Below are positions 32,159 to 43,255 of a stretch of DNA of 64,000 bases, in pieces; position 1 is the first letter of the stretch; each line of letters opens with the position of its first letter. The position numbers and the translations under genes are program-made. A model generated the notes under the pieces. It saw only the letters and a program-made list of their open reading frames with translations. It searched no databases and was not told the origin of the DNA. The DNA comes from JANYJJ01 sp038241115 (GTDB lineage: Bacteria; Pseudomonadota; Gammaproteobacteria; Burkholderiales; Burkholderiaceae_C): assembly GCA_038241115.1 (NCBI GenBank), contig JBBRGA010000001.1, forward strand, positions 4,995-68,994, read 5' to 3'.

Positions 32159-32949
32159 TGAAGGCCGACACGCCCGCTCATTTGCGCCCTCTCGCGGCAG
32201 CCAAGGAAGCACCGGTATCCATGGCGCTTACAGCCTTACCACGCCATGTTGCGATCGTGATGGACGGCAACGGACGTTGGGCGAAGAAGCGCTTCATGCC
32301 GCGCGTGGTCGGGCACGGTCAAGGGGTCGACACATTGGTGAAAACAGTTTTGGCCTGTTCAGAACGCGGAATTGAATACCTCACTGTGTTTGCCTTCTCC
32401 TCTGAAAACTGGAAGCGACCCAGCGAAGAGGTTTCGGGCTTGATGGGTCTGGTTTTGGTGGCAGTTTCCAAACACCTCACCAAACTCGCGAGCGTGGGCG
32501 TGCGTATCCGTATCGTTGGCGACCGCTCTCAGGTGTCGGAAAAAGTTCGCGCCGCATGGCAAGAAGCGGAATCGCGCACGGAACACAACACCCGCATCAC
32601 TTTGTCGGTGGCATTCAATTACGGTGGTCGTTGGGATGTCATCCAAGCCTGCCAACAGGCGATGAAAGACGGGCTGGCGGCGGATCAAATCACTGAAGCC
32701 AGCTTGGCCAGCCGCATGGCCATGAGCTACGCGCCAGACCCGGATTTATTCATTCGCACCGGCGGAGAAACACGCATCAGCAACTTCTTGCTGTGGCAAT
32801 CGGCTTACTCAGAATTGGTGTTCACCGATTGCCTGTGGCCCGAATTCGGCGAAGCTGAGTTGGACCATGCTTTGGCCGAGTTTGCTCGACGCGACCGCCG
32901 CTTCGGCGGCATCAAAGTGCCCGCCGAAGAGCGCAGCCACAGCAGCTGA
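32158..32949 (+). CDS. uppS: Undecaprenyl diphosphate synthase
   Basis: Adds isopentenyl units to farnesyl diphosphate to make the C55 lipid carrier for peptidoglycan and O-antigen. Of 263 residues, the family core starts near residue 28 at LPRHVAIVMDGNGRWAKKR with the essential Asp36; the C-terminal RTGGETRISNFLLWQ and ELVFTD segments are present. The first 20-odd residues are unconserved, and ATG at 32221 is an alternative start. cdsA follows after 2 bp. Confidence 0.97.
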   Translation: MKADTPAHLRPLAAAKEAPVSMALTALPRHVAIVMDGNGRWAKKRFMPRVVGHGQGVDTLVKTVLACSERGIEYLTVFAFSSENWKRPSEEVSGLMGLVLVAVSKHLTKLASVGVRIRIVGDRSQVSEKVRAAWQEAESRTEHNTRITLSVAFNYGGRWDVIQACQQAMKDGLAADQITEASLASRMAMSYAPDPDLFIRTGGETRISNFLLWQSAYSELVFTDCLWPEFGEAELDHALAEFARRDRRFGGIKVPAEERSHSS

Positions 32950-32951
32950 CC

Positions 32952-33788
32952 ATGTTGGCGCAGCGCGTCATCACCGCCTTGGTTTTGTTGGCGTTGCTGC
33001 TTCCGGCTCTGTTTGCCGCAACTGCTTGGCCATTTGCGCTTCTGACTTTGGTGTTGATTGCCGCAGCGGGGTGGGAATGGGCAAGGTTGAACGGCGGCGC
33101 TCGGCTGGGATGCTTGGTTTTTGGCGCGATGTTGGCCGGCGCATGTGTTGTCGCTCTCAGCGCGGGTTGGACGGCCCACTCTCCCTCCTCACCTTGGTGG
33201 CTGGCGACATTGGTCTGGGTACTGGGCGGGGCGTGGGTTTTGAGAGCCGGCCCTGCGGGCTGGCCGTCGCTTCCTGGCAGCGTGCGCTGGGCCATTGGAT
33301 TCGCCGTTCTTTGGACAGCGTGGTTGGCATTGGCCAGTGCGCGCTACACGGGCATCAATTTCATACTTTCGGTTTTCTGTTTGGTGTGGGCCGCCGACAT
33401 TGCAGCGTACTTCGGCGGGCGCGCCTTTGGCAAACGCAAACTCGCCTTGGCCATCAGCCCCGGAAAGAGTTGGGAAGGCGTTTGGAGCGGCATGTTGGGC
33501 GTGATGATGATTGCAGCCGCGTGGATTGCGATAGACCGTAGCTACGGCGTCGACTCGGCCAGCCTCTACACGCGTTTATTGGAAAGGCATGGGGTTTTCG
33601 GCTTGGCGCTGGTCTTGATTTTTTTAGCAGCGATGAGCGTTGTGGGCGACTTGGTCGAGTCACTTGTCAAGCGAAGCGCAGGGGCCAAAGACAGCAGCGG
33701 CCTTCTTCCTGGTCACGGCGGTGTGCTCGACCGGATAGACGCGTTGCTCCCGGTTTTTCCTTTGGCCCTGGCCATGGTTTCCATTTGA
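32952..33788 (+). CDS. cdsA: Phosphatidate cytidylyltransferase
   Basis: Makes CDP-diacylglycerol from phosphatidic acid and CTP, feeding the PssA enzyme also encoded in this window. The 278-residue polytopic protein ends with the CDS signature (SLVKRSAGAKDSSGLLPGHG followed by GVLDRIDAL). Several membrane helices fill the N-terminal half. Only 1 bp separates its stop from the dxr start. Confidence 0.96.
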   Translation: MLAQRVITALVLLALLLPALFAATAWPFALLTLVLIAAAGWEWARLNGGARLGCLVFGAMLAGACVVALSAGWTAHSPSSPWWLATLVWVLGGAWVLRAGPAGWPSLPGSVRWAIGFAVLWTAWLALASARYTGINFILSVFCLVWAADIAAYFGGRAFGKRKLALAISPGKSWEGVWSGMLGVMMIAAAWIAIDRSYGVDSASLYTRLLERHGVFGLALVLIFLAAMSVVGDLVESLVKRSAGAKDSSGLLPGHGGVLDRIDALLPVFPLALAMVSI

Positions 33789-33789
33789 A

Positions 33790-35013
33790 ATGACAAAAAT
33801 TTCCACTTCCCACGATTCACGCACAGCACGCAAACAGCGAATTTGCATCCTCGGATCCACCGGCTCGGTTGGTACCAGCACCCTGGATGTGTTGTCGCGC
33901 CATGCTGAGAAATTTGAAGTTTTTGCGCTGACCTCGCACAGTCGAGTAGACGAGTTGCTGGCGCAGTGTCTGATTTGGAAGCCGCGCTTTGCTGCGTTGC
34001 CCACGCCTGAATTGGCTCGCGCACTGCAAGCTCAGTTGCGAGACGCTGGTTCCAACACCGAGGTTCTGGCGGGCCCCAAAGCTTTGTGCGAACTGGCGGC
34101 TCATGCGGATGTGGACATGGTGATGGCGTCCATCGTCGGCGCTGCGGGATTGCCTTCATGCCTGGCTGCGGCGCATGCCGGCAAGCGTCTGCTGTTGGCG
34201 AACAAAGAAGCCTTGGTGGTGGGCGGCGCACTTTTTATGCAGGCCGTTAAAACCGGCGGCGCCACGCTGCTGCCGATCGACAGCGAACACTCGGCCATTT
34301 TTCAATGCTTGCCAGAAGATCGCAGAGCTTGGGGTTTGCGCATCGACCACATTTTGCTCACCGCTTCAGGCGGCCCTTTTCGCATGCGAGATCCTTCGAC
34401 GCTCGCCTCGGTGACCCCCGACGAGGCATGCGCGCATCCTACGTGGGTAATGGGGCGAAAAATTTCAGTCGACTCCGCCACGATGATGAATAAAGCACTA
34501 GAGGTGATTGAGGCGCGCTGGTTGTTTGACTTGGCACCCGAGCAAATCCGAGTCGTCATTCACCCTCAAAGCATCATCCATTCAATGGTGGTGTGCCGTG
34601 ATCATTCGGTGCTGGCGCAGCTCGGCACGCCCGACATGCGAGTGCCCATTGCTTACGGCTTGTCCTTTCCCGAACGCATCACTTCAGGCGCTGGCCAGCT
34701 CGATTTCACAGCGATGTCGGCGTTGAATTTTTCAGCGCCCGACCATGCTCTCTATCCGGGCTTGAAGTTGGCATGGCAGAGCCTCAACGCCGCAGCCGGA
34801 ACGACCGCTGTGCTGAATGCGGCGAACGAAGTGGCCGTGGCCGCTTTCTTGGACAACGCCATACGTTTTGACCAGATTCACGCGCTCAACCAAAGCGCGC
34901 TCGAAACGGTGGCGGTCACGCCCGAAGACTCGGCTTCTGTCGATGACTTGATTGCCCTCGATCTGCGGACTCGCGCGAGCGCGGAACAACACGTGAAGCG
35001 ACTCCAAAAATGA
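33790..35013 (+). CDS. dxr: 1-deoxy-D-xylulose 5-phosphate reductoisomerase
   Basis: Second step of the MEP isoprenoid pathway, NADPH-dependent. The 407-residue product has the NADPH loop ILGSTGSVGTSTLDV, metal ligands in LPIDSEHSAIFQCL, and the flexible active-site loop with SGGPFR and VMGRKISVDSATMMNK. The 3' end overlaps rseP by 4 bp (ATGA). It supplies precursors for the nearby UppS. Confidence 0.97.
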   Translation: MTKISTSHDSRTARKQRICILGSTGSVGTSTLDVLSRHAEKFEVFALTSHSRVDELLAQCLIWKPRFAALPTPELARALQAQLRDAGSNTEVLAGPKALCELAAHADVDMVMASIVGAAGLPSCLAAAHAGKRLLLANKEALVVGGALFMQAVKTGGATLLPIDSEHSAIFQCLPEDRRAWGLRIDHILLTASGGPFRMRDPSTLASVTPDEACAHPTWVMGRKISVDSATMMNKALEVIEARWLFDLAPEQIRVVIHPQSIIHSMVVCRDHSVLAQLGTPDMRVPIAYGLSFPERITSGAGQLDFTAMSALNFSAPDHALYPGLKLAWQSLNAAAGTTAVLNAANEVAVAAFLDNAIRFDQIHALNQSALETVAVTPEDSASVDDLIALDLRTRASAEQHVKRLQK

Positions 35014-36368
35014 TTTCGACGGTTCTGGCTTTCATCTTCACTTTGGCTTTGTTGGTGGTGGTGCACGAGTACGGCCATTACCGGGTGGCAGTCGCGTGTG
35101 GCGTGAAAGTGTTGCGCTTCTCAGTGGGTTTTGGTCGCGTGATTTGGCGTCGTCAAGCCACGCCTGACAGCACCGAATTTGTCTTGTGCGTTTTGCCGCT
35201 GGGTGGCTATGTCCGCATGTTGGACGAGCGCGAGGCCAATGTGAATTCCAACCAGCGACATTTGGCCTTCAACACCAAGCCCTTGTGGCAGCGGGCGAGC
35301 GTGGTAGCCGCGGGCCCGATCGCTAATTTCTTGTTGGCGATCGTGTTGTATGCCTGCGCTCATTGGGTAGGCACCGACGAGCCCAAAGCTGTTTTAAGCG
35401 GCCCAACCGTTGGCAGCATTGCCGAGCGCGCGGGCGTGAGGTCAGGCGACGTGGTGCGTGCGGTTTCGAGCGACGGTGTGGAATGGCAGGATGTCCAGTC
35501 ATTTGTTGACCTCAGTGGCGAGGTCAATCGTGCTGTCTTGCACGGCGAAAAGCTCAGCCTGCGTGTCGCGGCTGGCGATGGCGCGTCAGAGCGCAATCTG
35601 ATGTTGGCGCTTGACAGCCTGGAGACGCGCGACGCTGACGCGACCTTGATGCGTCGTATTGGCCTTGGTGCGCCATTCAGCGAAGCGGTATTGGGCGAAG
35701 TCAAACCTGCAGGCGCAGCTGCGCGGGCTGGGTTGCGCAGCGGTGACCGCGTCTTGTCGGTAGACGGTTTGACGATCGCCGACTCGGCCCGGTTGCGCGA
35801 GCTGATCCGGGCCAATGCCGCGAAAACGATGTCATGGAAAATTTCCAGATCCGGCCAGGTCTTGGAGCTTGCTGTCACGCCCGCCAGCACCAGCGAAGGC
35901 AGCGCCAAGGTCGGCCGGATCGAGGCTTTTGTGGGGCAACCCCCGAAGATGGTCAACGTGCAATACGGATTGATAGACGGTGCCGTGAAGGCCGTCACTC
36001 GCACGTGGGACATGTCGGCTCTGACGCTGTCGATGTTCGGCAAGATGTTGATCGGCGAAGCCTCGTTGAAGAACCTCAGCGGACCGTTGACGATTGCCGA
36101 TTACGCAGGTCAATCGGCACGCTTGGGACTGGCCTATTACTTGGGGTTTTTGGCCATCGTCAGCGTGAGTCTGGGCGTGCTGAACCTGCTGCCTTTGCCG
36201 GTGCTCGACGGTGGACACCTGATGTATTATCTTTTTGAAGCTGCCACGGGGCACCCCGTTTCCGACGCGTGGATCGCGCGATTGCAGCGCGGTGGCGTGG
36301 CCATCATGCTCATGATGACTTCACTCGCGATTTACAACGATGTGGCCCGCCTCCTGGGCCTGCACTGA
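35010..36368 (+). CDS. rseP: RseP-type site-2 intramembrane zinc protease
   Basis: Intramembrane protease that cuts the anti-sigma factor RseA and leftover signal peptides. In 452 residues it shows the HExxH zinc site at residues 19-23 (HEYGH) inside the first helix, two PDZ domains (about 120-310), and the second metal motif LPVLDGGHL near residue 400. It sits between dxr and bamA as in most proteobacteria and links this cluster to envelope stress. Confidence 0.96.
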   Translation: MISTVLAFIFTLALLVVVHEYGHYRVAVACGVKVLRFSVGFGRVIWRRQATPDSTEFVLCVLPLGGYVRMLDEREANVNSNQRHLAFNTKPLWQRASVVAAGPIANFLLAIVLYACAHWVGTDEPKAVLSGPTVGSIAERAGVRSGDVVRAVSSDGVEWQDVQSFVDLSGEVNRAVLHGEKLSLRVAAGDGASERNLMLALDSLETRDADATLMRRIGLGAPFSEAVLGEVKPAGAAARAGLRSGDRVLSVDGLTIADSARLRELIRANAAKTMSWKISRSGQVLELAVTPASTSEGSAKVGRIEAFVGQPPKMVNVQYGLIDGAVKAVTRTWDMSALTLSMFGKMLIGEASLKNLSGPLTIADYAGQSARLGLAYYLGFLAIVSVSLGVLNLLPLPVLDGGHLMYYLFEAATGHPVSDAWIARLQRGGVAIMLMMTSLAIYNDVARLLGLH

Positions 36369-36377
36369 ACTCACCGC

Positions 36378-38693
36378 ATGCGATCTCATCTACGGTTTGC
36401 CTCACGTTCTGCTTCCCATTGCGCCTCAGCTTTGTCCATAGCCATCGCGGCTGCGTTTCATAGTTCCGCGGCTCTGGCAGTTGAGCCGTTTAAGCTCAAA
36501 GATATCCGCGTCGAAGGCCTGCAGCGCACCGACGCAGGCACCGTCTTTGCCTCCCTGCCATTTCGCATTGGAGACACCTATAGCGACGAAAAGGGCTCGG
36601 CTGCCTTGCGCGCTTTGTTTGCGACAGGTTTATTCAAAGACGTTCGCATTGAGCTTGACGATGGGGTGGTTGTGATCATCGTCGAAGAACGTTCTGTCAT
36701 TTCGAGCATTGACTTCGTCGGCTTGAAAGAATTTGACAAGGAAACACTGACCAAGTCGTTGAAGGACTTTGGAATTGGCGAGGGGCAGCCCTTTGACAAA
36801 GCCTTGGCCGACCGCGCCGAGCAAGAGCTCAAACGCCAGTACCTCACGCGCAGTTTGTACGGCGCCGAAGTCGTCACCACAGTCACGCCGCAAGAGCGCA
36901 ACCGCGTAAACGTCACGTTCACCATCACTGAAGGTTCAATCGCACGCATCAGCGAAATACGAATTGTTGGCAACAGCGCGTTTTCAGAAAGCAGCCTGAA
37001 GAATTTGTTCGATTTGAACGACGGCGGCTGGTTGAATTTCTACACCAAGGCCGATCGTTATTCGCGCGCTAAATTGAACGCCGATTTGGAATCTCTACGG
37101 GCTTATTACCTGAATCGCGGTTATTTGGAATTCAACGTTGAGTCCACGCAAGTGGCAATTTCTGCCGACAAGCAAGACATCACTTTGACGATCAACGTCA
37201 AGGAAGGCCAAGTTTTCACAGTTACCGCCGTGAAGTTGGAAGGCGAATACTTGGGCAAGGAGGAAGACTTCAAAACCTTGGTGACTGTGAAGCCGGGTGA
37301 GCCTTACCGAGCCGAGGCAGTGGCCGACACCACCAAAGCGTTTGTTGAGCGCTTTGGCAGCTTCGGTTATGCGTTTGCTCGAATTGATCCCCGCACAGAG
37401 ATCGACCGCGCAACCGGCCAGGTGGTGCTGACCTTGGCGGCCGATCCGGCGCGCCGGGTTTATGTGCGGCGAATCAACGTAGCGGGCAACAGCCGCAGCC
37501 GGGATGAAGTCGTGCGCCGCGAGTTCCGCCAATTTGAGTCGAGCTGGTACGACGGTCGAAAAATCAAGCTGTCGCGTGACCGCGTGGATCGACTGGGCTA
37601 CTTCAGCGAAGTGGCGGTCGAAACAAACGAGGTTCCTGGGACGCCTGACCAAGTAGATTTGACGCTCACTATCAAAGAAAAACCCACCGGCAATTTGTTG
37701 CTTGGAGCGGGTTTTTCGAGCGCTGACAAGCTGTCGCTTACCGCGTCCATCAAGCAAGAAAACGTTTTCGGTTCGGGCAACTACTTGGGTTTGGAAATCA
37801 ACACCAGCAAGTCGGCCCGCACTCTGGTTCTCAGCACGGTAGACCCTTACTTCACGATTGACGGCATTTCGCGGGCTTTCGATATCTATTACCGCACCAC
37901 CAAGCCACTGAACAGCCAAGGCGAGGAATATCAACTCATCACGCCGGGCGCATCCGTGCGCTTCGGAGTTCCATTCAGTGAATTTGACACGGTGTTTTTT
38001 GGAGTGGGCTTTGAGCGCACCGAGATCCGTGGGACGACTGGCATCCCGCTGAACTACCGCCTTTTCCAAAATCAGTTTGGCTCCAAAAGCACGTCGGTTC
38101 CATTAACCATCGGTTGGACCCGTGACGGCCGTGACAGCGCATTGGTTCCGACAGAAGGCCGTTATCAGCGTTTGAATTTTGATTGGGGCCTGGCTGGTGA
38201 TACGCGTTACTTGCGCGCCAATGCGCAGTACCAGCAGTTCTTTCCTATCGCTCGGCGCTTTACTTTGGCGGTGAACGCCGAAGTCGGCTGGGGCAAAGGT
38301 CTGGCGGGGCGGCCGTACCCGATTTTCAAGAATTTTTACGGTGGCGGTCTGGGCACTGTGCGTGCCTTTGACCAAGGCTCACTCGGGCCGGTGGACGTCG
38401 TGGGTTCCTACAACGGCGGCAATCGACGCGTCAACTTGCAAACCCAGTTTTACCTTCCTGTGCCTGGTACAGGCAATGACAAAACACTGCGCCTGTTCAC
38501 TTACCTCGACGCGGGCAACGTGTGGGGTGAGTTTGAAAAAATGACAGCCAGCAGCATCCGCGCATCGGCCGGTTTGGGCATGACTTGGGTATCGCCTGTG
38601 GGCCCGCTTCAATTGAGCTACGGCACCCCTGTACGCAAGAAGCCAGAAGATAGAATTCAGCGACTGCAATTTCAGATCGGGACCGCGTTCTAA
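36378..38693 (+). CDS. bamA: Outer-membrane protein assembly factor BamA
   Basis: Central Omp85 component of the BAM complex, which folds beta-barrel proteins into the outer membrane. The 771-residue product has a signal peptide ending near SSAALA, five POTRA repeats (about 35-430, starting FKLKDIRVEGLQRTDAGTV), and the C-terminal surface-antigen barrel ending in Phe (QFQIGTAF). The stop shares a base with the skp start (TAATG). Confidence 0.98.
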   Translation: MRSHLRFASRSASHCASALSIAIAAAFHSSAALAVEPFKLKDIRVEGLQRTDAGTVFASLPFRIGDTYSDEKGSAALRALFATGLFKDVRIELDDGVVVIIVEERSVISSIDFVGLKEFDKETLTKSLKDFGIGEGQPFDKALADRAEQELKRQYLTRSLYGAEVVTTVTPQERNRVNVTFTITEGSIARISEIRIVGNSAFSESSLKNLFDLNDGGWLNFYTKADRYSRAKLNADLESLRAYYLNRGYLEFNVESTQVAISADKQDITLTINVKEGQVFTVTAVKLEGEYLGKEEDFKTLVTVKPGEPYRAEAVADTTKAFVERFGSFGYAFARIDPRTEIDRATGQVVLTLAADPARRVYVRRINVAGNSRSRDEVVRREFRQFESSWYDGRKIKLSRDRVDRLGYFSEVAVETNEVPGTPDQVDLTLTIKEKPTGNLLLGAGFSSADKLSLTASIKQENVFGSGNYLGLEINTSKSARTLVLSTVDPYFTIDGISRAFDIYYRTTKPLNSQGEEYQLITPGASVRFGVPFSEFDTVFFGVGFERTEIRGTTGIPLNYRLFQNQFGSKSTSVPLTIGWTRDGRDSALVPTEGRYQRLNFDWGLAGDTRYLRANAQYQQFFPIARRFTLAVNAEVGWGKGLAGRPYPIFKNFYGGGLGTVRAFDQGSLGPVDVVGSYNGGNRRVNLQTQFYLPVPGTGNDKTLRLFTYLDAGNVWGEFEKMTASSIRASAGLGMTWVSPVGPLQLSYGTPVRKKPEDRIQRLQFQIGTAF

Positions 38694-39217
38694 TGAAATC
38701 ACTTTTGAAGACAGTTGCTGTCTGCGCATCATTGAGCTTGGCAGCCCTGAGCGCACCCTTGCTGGCGCAGGCGCAAGAATTGAAAATTGGATACGTCAAC
38801 AGCGACCGCGTGCTGCGCGATGCGCTGCCGGCCAAAGCGGCTCAAACCAAACTCGAGGCCGAATTCAGCAAGCGTGACAAAGACCTCAACGATCTGGCCT
38901 CGAAGCTCAAAACAGCCGCTGACAAACTAGAAAAAGACGCACCCACATTGGCGGAAACAGAGCGCAGCCGCCGTCAACGCGAACTGGTTGAACAAGACCG
39001 CGAGATTCAACGCAAACGTCGGGAATTCCAAGAAGATCTGAACCAGCGCAAGAACGAAGAACTTTCCGGCGTCGTTGAGCGAGCCAACAAGGTCATCAAA
39101 CAAATTTTTGAAACTGAGAAGTACGATCTGATCTTGCAAGAGGCCGTGTTTGCTGGCCCCAAGGTCGACATCACCGAAAAGGTCATAAAGGCCTTGAACG
39201 CGCAAGGTGGCAAGTAA
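38693..39217 (+). CDS. skp: OmpH/Skp-family periplasmic chaperone
   Basis: Trimeric periplasmic holdase for unfolded outer-membrane proteins, working with BamA upstream. The 174-residue protein has a clear signal peptide ending LLAQAQ, the [13 protein letters not shown] head domain, and a long charged coiled-coil arm (about 50-130). It overlaps bamA by 1 bp and lpxD by 11 bp. Confidence 0.94.
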   Translation: MKSLLKTVAVCASLSLAALSAPLLAQAQELKIGYVNSDRVLRDALPAKAAQTKLEAEFSKRDKDLNDLASKLKTAADKLEKDAPTLAETERSRRQRELVEQDREIQRKRREFQEDLNQRKNEELSGVVERANKVIKQIFETEKYDLILQEAVFAGPKVDITEKVIKALNAQGGK

Positions 39218-40250
39218 GGCCTCGCGCACATTTCGATTGGGTGACATAGCCGATCAAATTGGCGGAGAACTGATTGGCAACGCTGATCTGCTCATCACCC
39301 GAATCGGTCCGCTGGAAGGTGCCACGCCGTCCACAATTTCTTTTCTGGCACACCCGAAATACCAAGCGCAATTGGCGTTGAGCCAAGCTGCTTGCGTGAT
39401 CGTCGGCCCGGCAATGCGCGATGCTGCATTGGTTCGCGGTTCGGCTCTCATTGCTGTTGATGCCTACCTGACGTTTGCTCGCTTGACTCAGTGGTGGGCA
39501 GCACAAACGCGTCCAGCCCCCGAGGTCGGTGTGCATCCAAGCGCGGTAATCGACGCGACGGCAATACTCGGTGCGCGCGTCTGCATCGGCCCGCTGGCAG
39601 TGATTGAAGCGGGCGCTGTGATCGAGGACGGCGCTGTCATCGGAGCACATTGTTTTATCGGCGCGCATGCGCTCGTCGGCTCAGCTTCGCGCTTCGCAGC
39701 GCGCGTTACGTTTGGGGCTGACTGCAGCATCGGCGAGCGCGGTATTGTGCACAGCGGGGTGGTGATCGGCGCCGACGGGTTTGGCTTTGCTCCGACCGAA
39801 GGACGCTGGGAAAAGATAGAGCAACTCGGTGCTGTGCGCATAGGCAACGACGTTGAGATCGGCGCCAACAGTTGCATTGATCGAGGCGCTTTGGACGACA
39901 CCGTGATCGAGGACGGTGTCAAGCTCGACAACCTGGTCCAAATCGGCCACAACGTGCGCATCGGCGCACACAGCGCGCTCGCAGGCTGCGCTGGCGTGGC
40001 GGGCAGCGCAGTGATCGGTGCGCATTGCACGGTGGGCGGCGGCGCCATCGTTTTGGGTCATTTGACGCTGGCAGATCACGTCAACATTTCAGCCGCGTCG
40101 GTCGTCATGCGCTCTATCTTGAAGCCCGGAACCTACAGCGGCGTGTTCCCCATCGACGACAATTCCGCGTGGGAAAAAAACGCCGCCACATTGAGACAAC
40201 TGCACAGTCTGCGGACGCGTTTGCAGGCCTTGGAGAAAACAAAAACATGA
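39207..40250 (+). CDS. lpxD: UDP-3-O-(3-hydroxyacyl)glucosamine N-acyltransferase
   Basis: Third step of lipid A synthesis. The 347-residue protein has the N-terminal uridine-binding domain ([16 protein letters not shown]) and a left-handed beta helix of hexapeptide repeats from about residue 105 to 280, with the catalytic His region in [19 protein letters not shown] start lies inside the skp end. The stop overlaps the fabZ start (ATGA). Confidence 0.96.
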   Translation: MASKASRTFRLGDIADQIGGELIGNADLLITRIGPLEGATPSTISFLAHPKYQAQLALSQAACVIVGPAMRDAALVRGSALIAVDAYLTFARLTQWWAAQTRPAPEVGVHPSAVIDATAILGARVCIGPLAVIEAGAVIEDGAVIGAHCFIGAHALVGSASRFAARVTFGADCSIGERGIVHSGVVIGADGFGFAPTEGRWEKIEQLGAVRIGNDVEIGANSCIDRGALDDTVIEDGVKLDNLVQIGHNVRIGAHSALAGCAGVAGSAVIGAHCTVGGGAIVLGHLTLADHVNISAASVVMRSILKPGTYSGVFPIDDNSAWEKNAATLRQLHSLRTRLQALEKTKT

Positions 40251-40690
40251 TGATGGACATTCACCAAATTCTGCGCAAATTGCCGCATCGATACCCGTTT
40301 TTGCTGGTCGATCGGGTGCTGGAAGTTGAGAAGGGCAAGCGCATCGTCGCGCTCAAAAACGTCACCATCAACGAGCCATTTTTTGGTGGTCACTTTCCGC
40401 ACCGGCCCGTCATGCCGGGTGTATTGATGTTGGAAGCTTTGGCCCAGGCTGCTGCGTTGCTGGCGTTTGAAACTTTGGGCACCACGCTGGATGACAACAC
40501 CGTTTACTACTTTGTTGGCATTGATGGTGCGCGCTTCAAACGGCCTGTGGAACCGGGTGATCAACTCACCTTGGATGTCACGCTCGACCGAATGCGCTCA
40601 GGCATCTTCAAGTTCAAAGCGCGCGGTTTGGTGGGCGCAGACGTGGCCGTGGAAGCTGACTTGATGTGCACGATGCGCAACATCCAGTAA
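40247..40690 (+). CDS. fabZ: 3-hydroxyacyl-ACP dehydratase
   Basis: Dehydrates 3-hydroxyacyl-ACP in fatty acid elongation and competes with LpxA for 3-hydroxymyristoyl-ACP. From the ATG at 40247 the product is 147 residues; the frame is open upstream inside lpxD but unlike FabZ. The hot-dog core shows the catalytic His in [20 protein letters not shown] and the Glu in the same segment. ATGATGATG at the start offers three tandem Met codons, so the exact first one is uncertain by two residues. Confidence 0.96.
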   Translation: MMMDIHQILRKLPHRYPFLLVDRVLEVEKGKRIVALKNVTINEPFFGGHFPHRPVMPGVLMLEALAQAAALLAFETLGTTLDDNTVYYFVGIDGARFKRPVEPGDQLTLDVTLDRMRSGIFKFKARGLVGADVAVEADLMCTMRNIQ

Positions 40691-40703
40691 ACGGAACAGC
40701 GTC

Positions 40704-41492
40704 ATGGCAAACATTCACGCCAGTGCCATCATCGCGTCGGGCGCCGAGCTGGGCGAGACCGTCACGGTGGGGCCTTACAGCGTCATCGGTGCGAATGTGA
40801 AAGTGGGCGAGGGCACACACATCGGACCGCACTGCGTGATCGACGGCCACACCACCATCGGTCGCCACAACACAATTTTTCAGTTCTGCTCTCTGGGTGG
40901 CGTGCCGCAAGATAAAAAGTACGCCGGTGAACCCACCGAGCTGCACATCGGCAACGGCAACACCATCCGCGAGTTCTGTACTTTCAATTTGGGCACGGCC
41001 CAAGCCGGTGGAGTGACGCGCCTGGGCGATGAAAACTGGATGATGGCGTACACCCATTTGGCGCACGACTGCCAGGTGGGCAACAAGACCATCTTCGCCA
41101 ATAACGCACAAATCGCGGGACACGTCGAAGTGGCTGATTGGGTGATCCTGGGCGCGTTCACCGCGGTGCATCAGTTCGTGAAAATTGGTGCGCACGCCAT
41201 GACTGGCATGGGCACGATCTTGCTGCAAGACGCACCGCCGTTTTCGATGATCTCCGGCAACCCGGCGCAGGCACGAAGCTTCAATTTAGAAGGGTTGAAG
41301 CGGCGCGGTTTTTCGGGCGAACGTTTGGCGGCCGTCAAACAAATGCACCGTCTTCTGTACCGACAAGGTCACCCTATGGAAGAAGCGCGAGTGGCCATTC
41401 AGGCATTGGTGAGCACCATGCCGGAAGCCGCCGGTGACATTGCCATGATGGCGGCGTTTCTGGCACGCGCTGATCGCGGCATCGTTCGCTGA
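40704..41492 (+). CDS. lpxA: UDP-N-acetylglucosamine O-acyltransferase
   Basis: First step of lipid A synthesis. The 262-residue protein is a left-handed beta helix of hexapeptide repeats ([15 protein letters not shown] onward), with the catalytic His within [13 protein letters not shown], and the helical C-terminal bundle. It lies 13 bp after fabZ and 7 bp before lpxB, the conserved order. Confidence 0.97.
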   Translation: MANIHASAIIASGAELGETVTVGPYSVIGANVKVGEGTHIGPHCVIDGHTTIGRHNTIFQFCSLGGVPQDKKYAGEPTELHIGNGNTIREFCTFNLGTAQAGGVTRLGDENWMMAYTHLAHDCQVGNKTIFANNAQIAGHVEVADWVILGAFTAVHQFVKIGAHAMTGMGTILLQDAPPFSMISGNPAQARSFNLEGLKRRGFSGERLAAVKQMHRLLYRQGHPMEEARVAIQALVSTMPEAAGDIAMMAAFLARADRGIVR

Positions 41493-41499
41493 GTCGTCG

Positions 41500-42654
41500 A
41501 TGAGCGTGGTTTCGAGCGCCTCGCCGCGCTTCGCGATGGTCGCGGGCGAAGCCTCCGGCGATTTGCTGGCCGGTTTGTTACTGGACGGAATGAAAGCGCG
41601 CTGGCCTGCGATGACGGCTGGCGGAATTGGAGGCCCGATGATGGCTGCTCGCGGCTTTGAAGCCTGGTGGCCGCACCACAAGCTTGCGGTGCGCGGGTAT
41701 GTAGAAGTGCTCAAGCACTACCGCGAAATTGTCGGCATACGCCAGCAACTCGCCTTGCGTCTGCTGGCGTCCAAGCCTGATGCGTTCATTGGTGTGGATG
41801 CGCCTGATTTCAATCTTGACCTGGAAGCTCAACTCAAAGCCCACGGTGTCAAGGCGATTCACTTTGTCGGCCCCTCGATTTGGGCTTGGCGCGGCAAGCG
41901 CATCGAGCGAATTCGACATTCTGTAGACCATGTGCTGTGCCTGTTTCCTTTCGAGCCGGCACTTTATGAGGCGAACGGCGTGGCGGCTACTTTTGTGGGT
42001 CACCCGTTGGCGGATGCGATCCCGCTGGAGGTGCCGCGCGCGGCCAGCCGAGCCGCTTTGAATTTGTCTGCAGATGACGTGGTGGTGGCCTTGCTGCCGG
42101 GCAGCCGTCGCTCGGAAATTGCTTTTGTGGCACCCGTTCTGTTGGCGGCTGCCGCGGAGATGCATCGCCAACGTCCGGGCTTGAAATTCATCTTGCCCGT
42201 GGTGCCTGGCTTGCTCGAGTTGGTCGAGCCGCTGCGTCAACAGTTGGCCGCCGTGGTGCCTCTCAGCTTGCTCAACGGACAGTCGCACGAAGCGCTCGCC
42301 GCGTGCGATGTGACGCTAGTGGCAAGCGGCACCGCCACCTTGGAAGCTGCGTTGTTCAAGCGCCCCATGGTCATCACTTACAACATGCAGTGGCTGAGTT
42401 GGCAAATGATGAAGCGCATGAAGTACCAGCCGTGGGTGGGCTTGCCCAATATTTTGTTGAATGACTTTGCGGTTCCTGAACTGCTGCAAGACGCCGCCAC
42501 GCCGCAAGCCTTGGCGAAGGCTGCCTTTACCTGGCTGGACAATCCAAGCGCGTGTGCGGCGCTGGCAACCCGCTTCGACGCACTTCACCGCACCCTTCAA
42601 CAAAATACCGCTGTGGCCGCCACCCATGCCATTGAAAAGATTCTTGCCGCTTGA
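41500..42654 (+). CDS. lpxB: Lipid-A-disaccharide synthase
   Basis: Glycosyltransferase (GT19) that joins UDP-diacylglucosamine and lipid X. The 384-residue product has the [16 protein letters not shown] start, the donor-site segment [10 protein letters not shown], and the C-terminal [20 protein letters not shown] block. The rnhB frame begins inside its last 29 bases. Confidence 0.96.
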   Translation: MSVVSSASPRFAMVAGEASGDLLAGLLLDGMKARWPAMTAGGIGGPMMAARGFEAWWPHHKLAVRGYVEVLKHYREIVGIRQQLALRLLASKPDAFIGVDAPDFNLDLEAQLKAHGVKAIHFVGPSIWAWRGKRIERIRHSVDHVLCLFPFEPALYEANGVAATFVGHPLADAIPLEVPRAASRAALNLSADDVVVALLPGSRRSEIAFVAPVLLAAAAEMHRQRPGLKFILPVVPGLLELVEPLRQQLAAVVPLSLLNGQSHEALAACDVTLVASGTATLEAALFKRPMVITYNMQWLSWQMMKRMKYQPWVGLPNILLNDFAVPELLQDAATPQALAKAAFTWLDNPSACAALATRFDALHRTLQQNTAVAATHAIEKILAA

Positions 42655-43255
42655 AAAACTCGGCCTGCTCTGGGACGGCGTCGGCTTGATGGCCGGTGTC
42701 GACGAAGCTGGGCGCGGGCCGCTGGCCGGGCCCGTGGTGGCGGCTGCGGTGATCCTCGACGAGCGGCAACCTATCAAAGGCCTGAACGACTCCAAGGCAC
42801 TCACCGCCCGAGCGCGTGATCGCTTGTTCGATGAGATACGCGGCCGTGCGCTGTGCTGCAGCATCGGGCAGGCCAGCGTGGAGGAGATCGATGCGTTGAA
42901 CATTTTGCAAGCCACCATGCTGGCCATGCGCCGCGCGGTGGAAGGGCTGCGCCTGAAGCCGCACATGGTGCTGGTGGACGGCAACCGCTTGCCCGGTTTG
43001 CAGGTGCCTGCGCAAGCCATCGTCAAAGGCGACAGCAAAGTCAAAGCCATCTCTGCCGCGTCTATCGTCGCCAAGGTTCACCGCGACCAGCTCTGTGATG
43101 CGCTGCACCAAGCCCATCCGCAATACGGGTTCGACGGCCACAAGGGCTACCCAACCGCGGCGCATTTGGCGGCTCTGCAAGCCCACGGCGCCTGTCCGCA
43201 CCACCGACGCACTTTTGGCCCGGTTCGCAGGGTGCTCGAGCGGGTGGTTGCGTGA
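42626..43255 (+). CDS. rnhB: Ribonuclease HII
   Basis: Removes ribonucleotides from RNA-DNA hybrids. The core begins [20 protein letters not shown] with the catalytic Asp-Glu pair; further acidic residues appear near VLVDGN and the [13 protein letters not shown] helix. ATG 42626 gives 209 residues but overlaps lpxB by 29 bp; ATG 42689 gives 188 residues with no overlap and starts just before the conserved core. Either is possible. The stop overlaps the next start by GTGA. Confidence 0.94.
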   Translation: MPLKRFLPLEKLGLLWDGVGLMAGVDEAGRGPLAGPVVAAAVILDERQPIKGLNDSKALTARARDRLFDEIRGRALCCSIGQASVEEIDALNILQATMLAMRRAVEGLRLKPHMVLVDGNRLPGLQVPAQAIVKGDSKVKAISAASIVAKVHRDQLCDALHQAHPQYGFDGHKGYPTAAHLAALQAHGACPHHRRTFGPVRRVLERVVA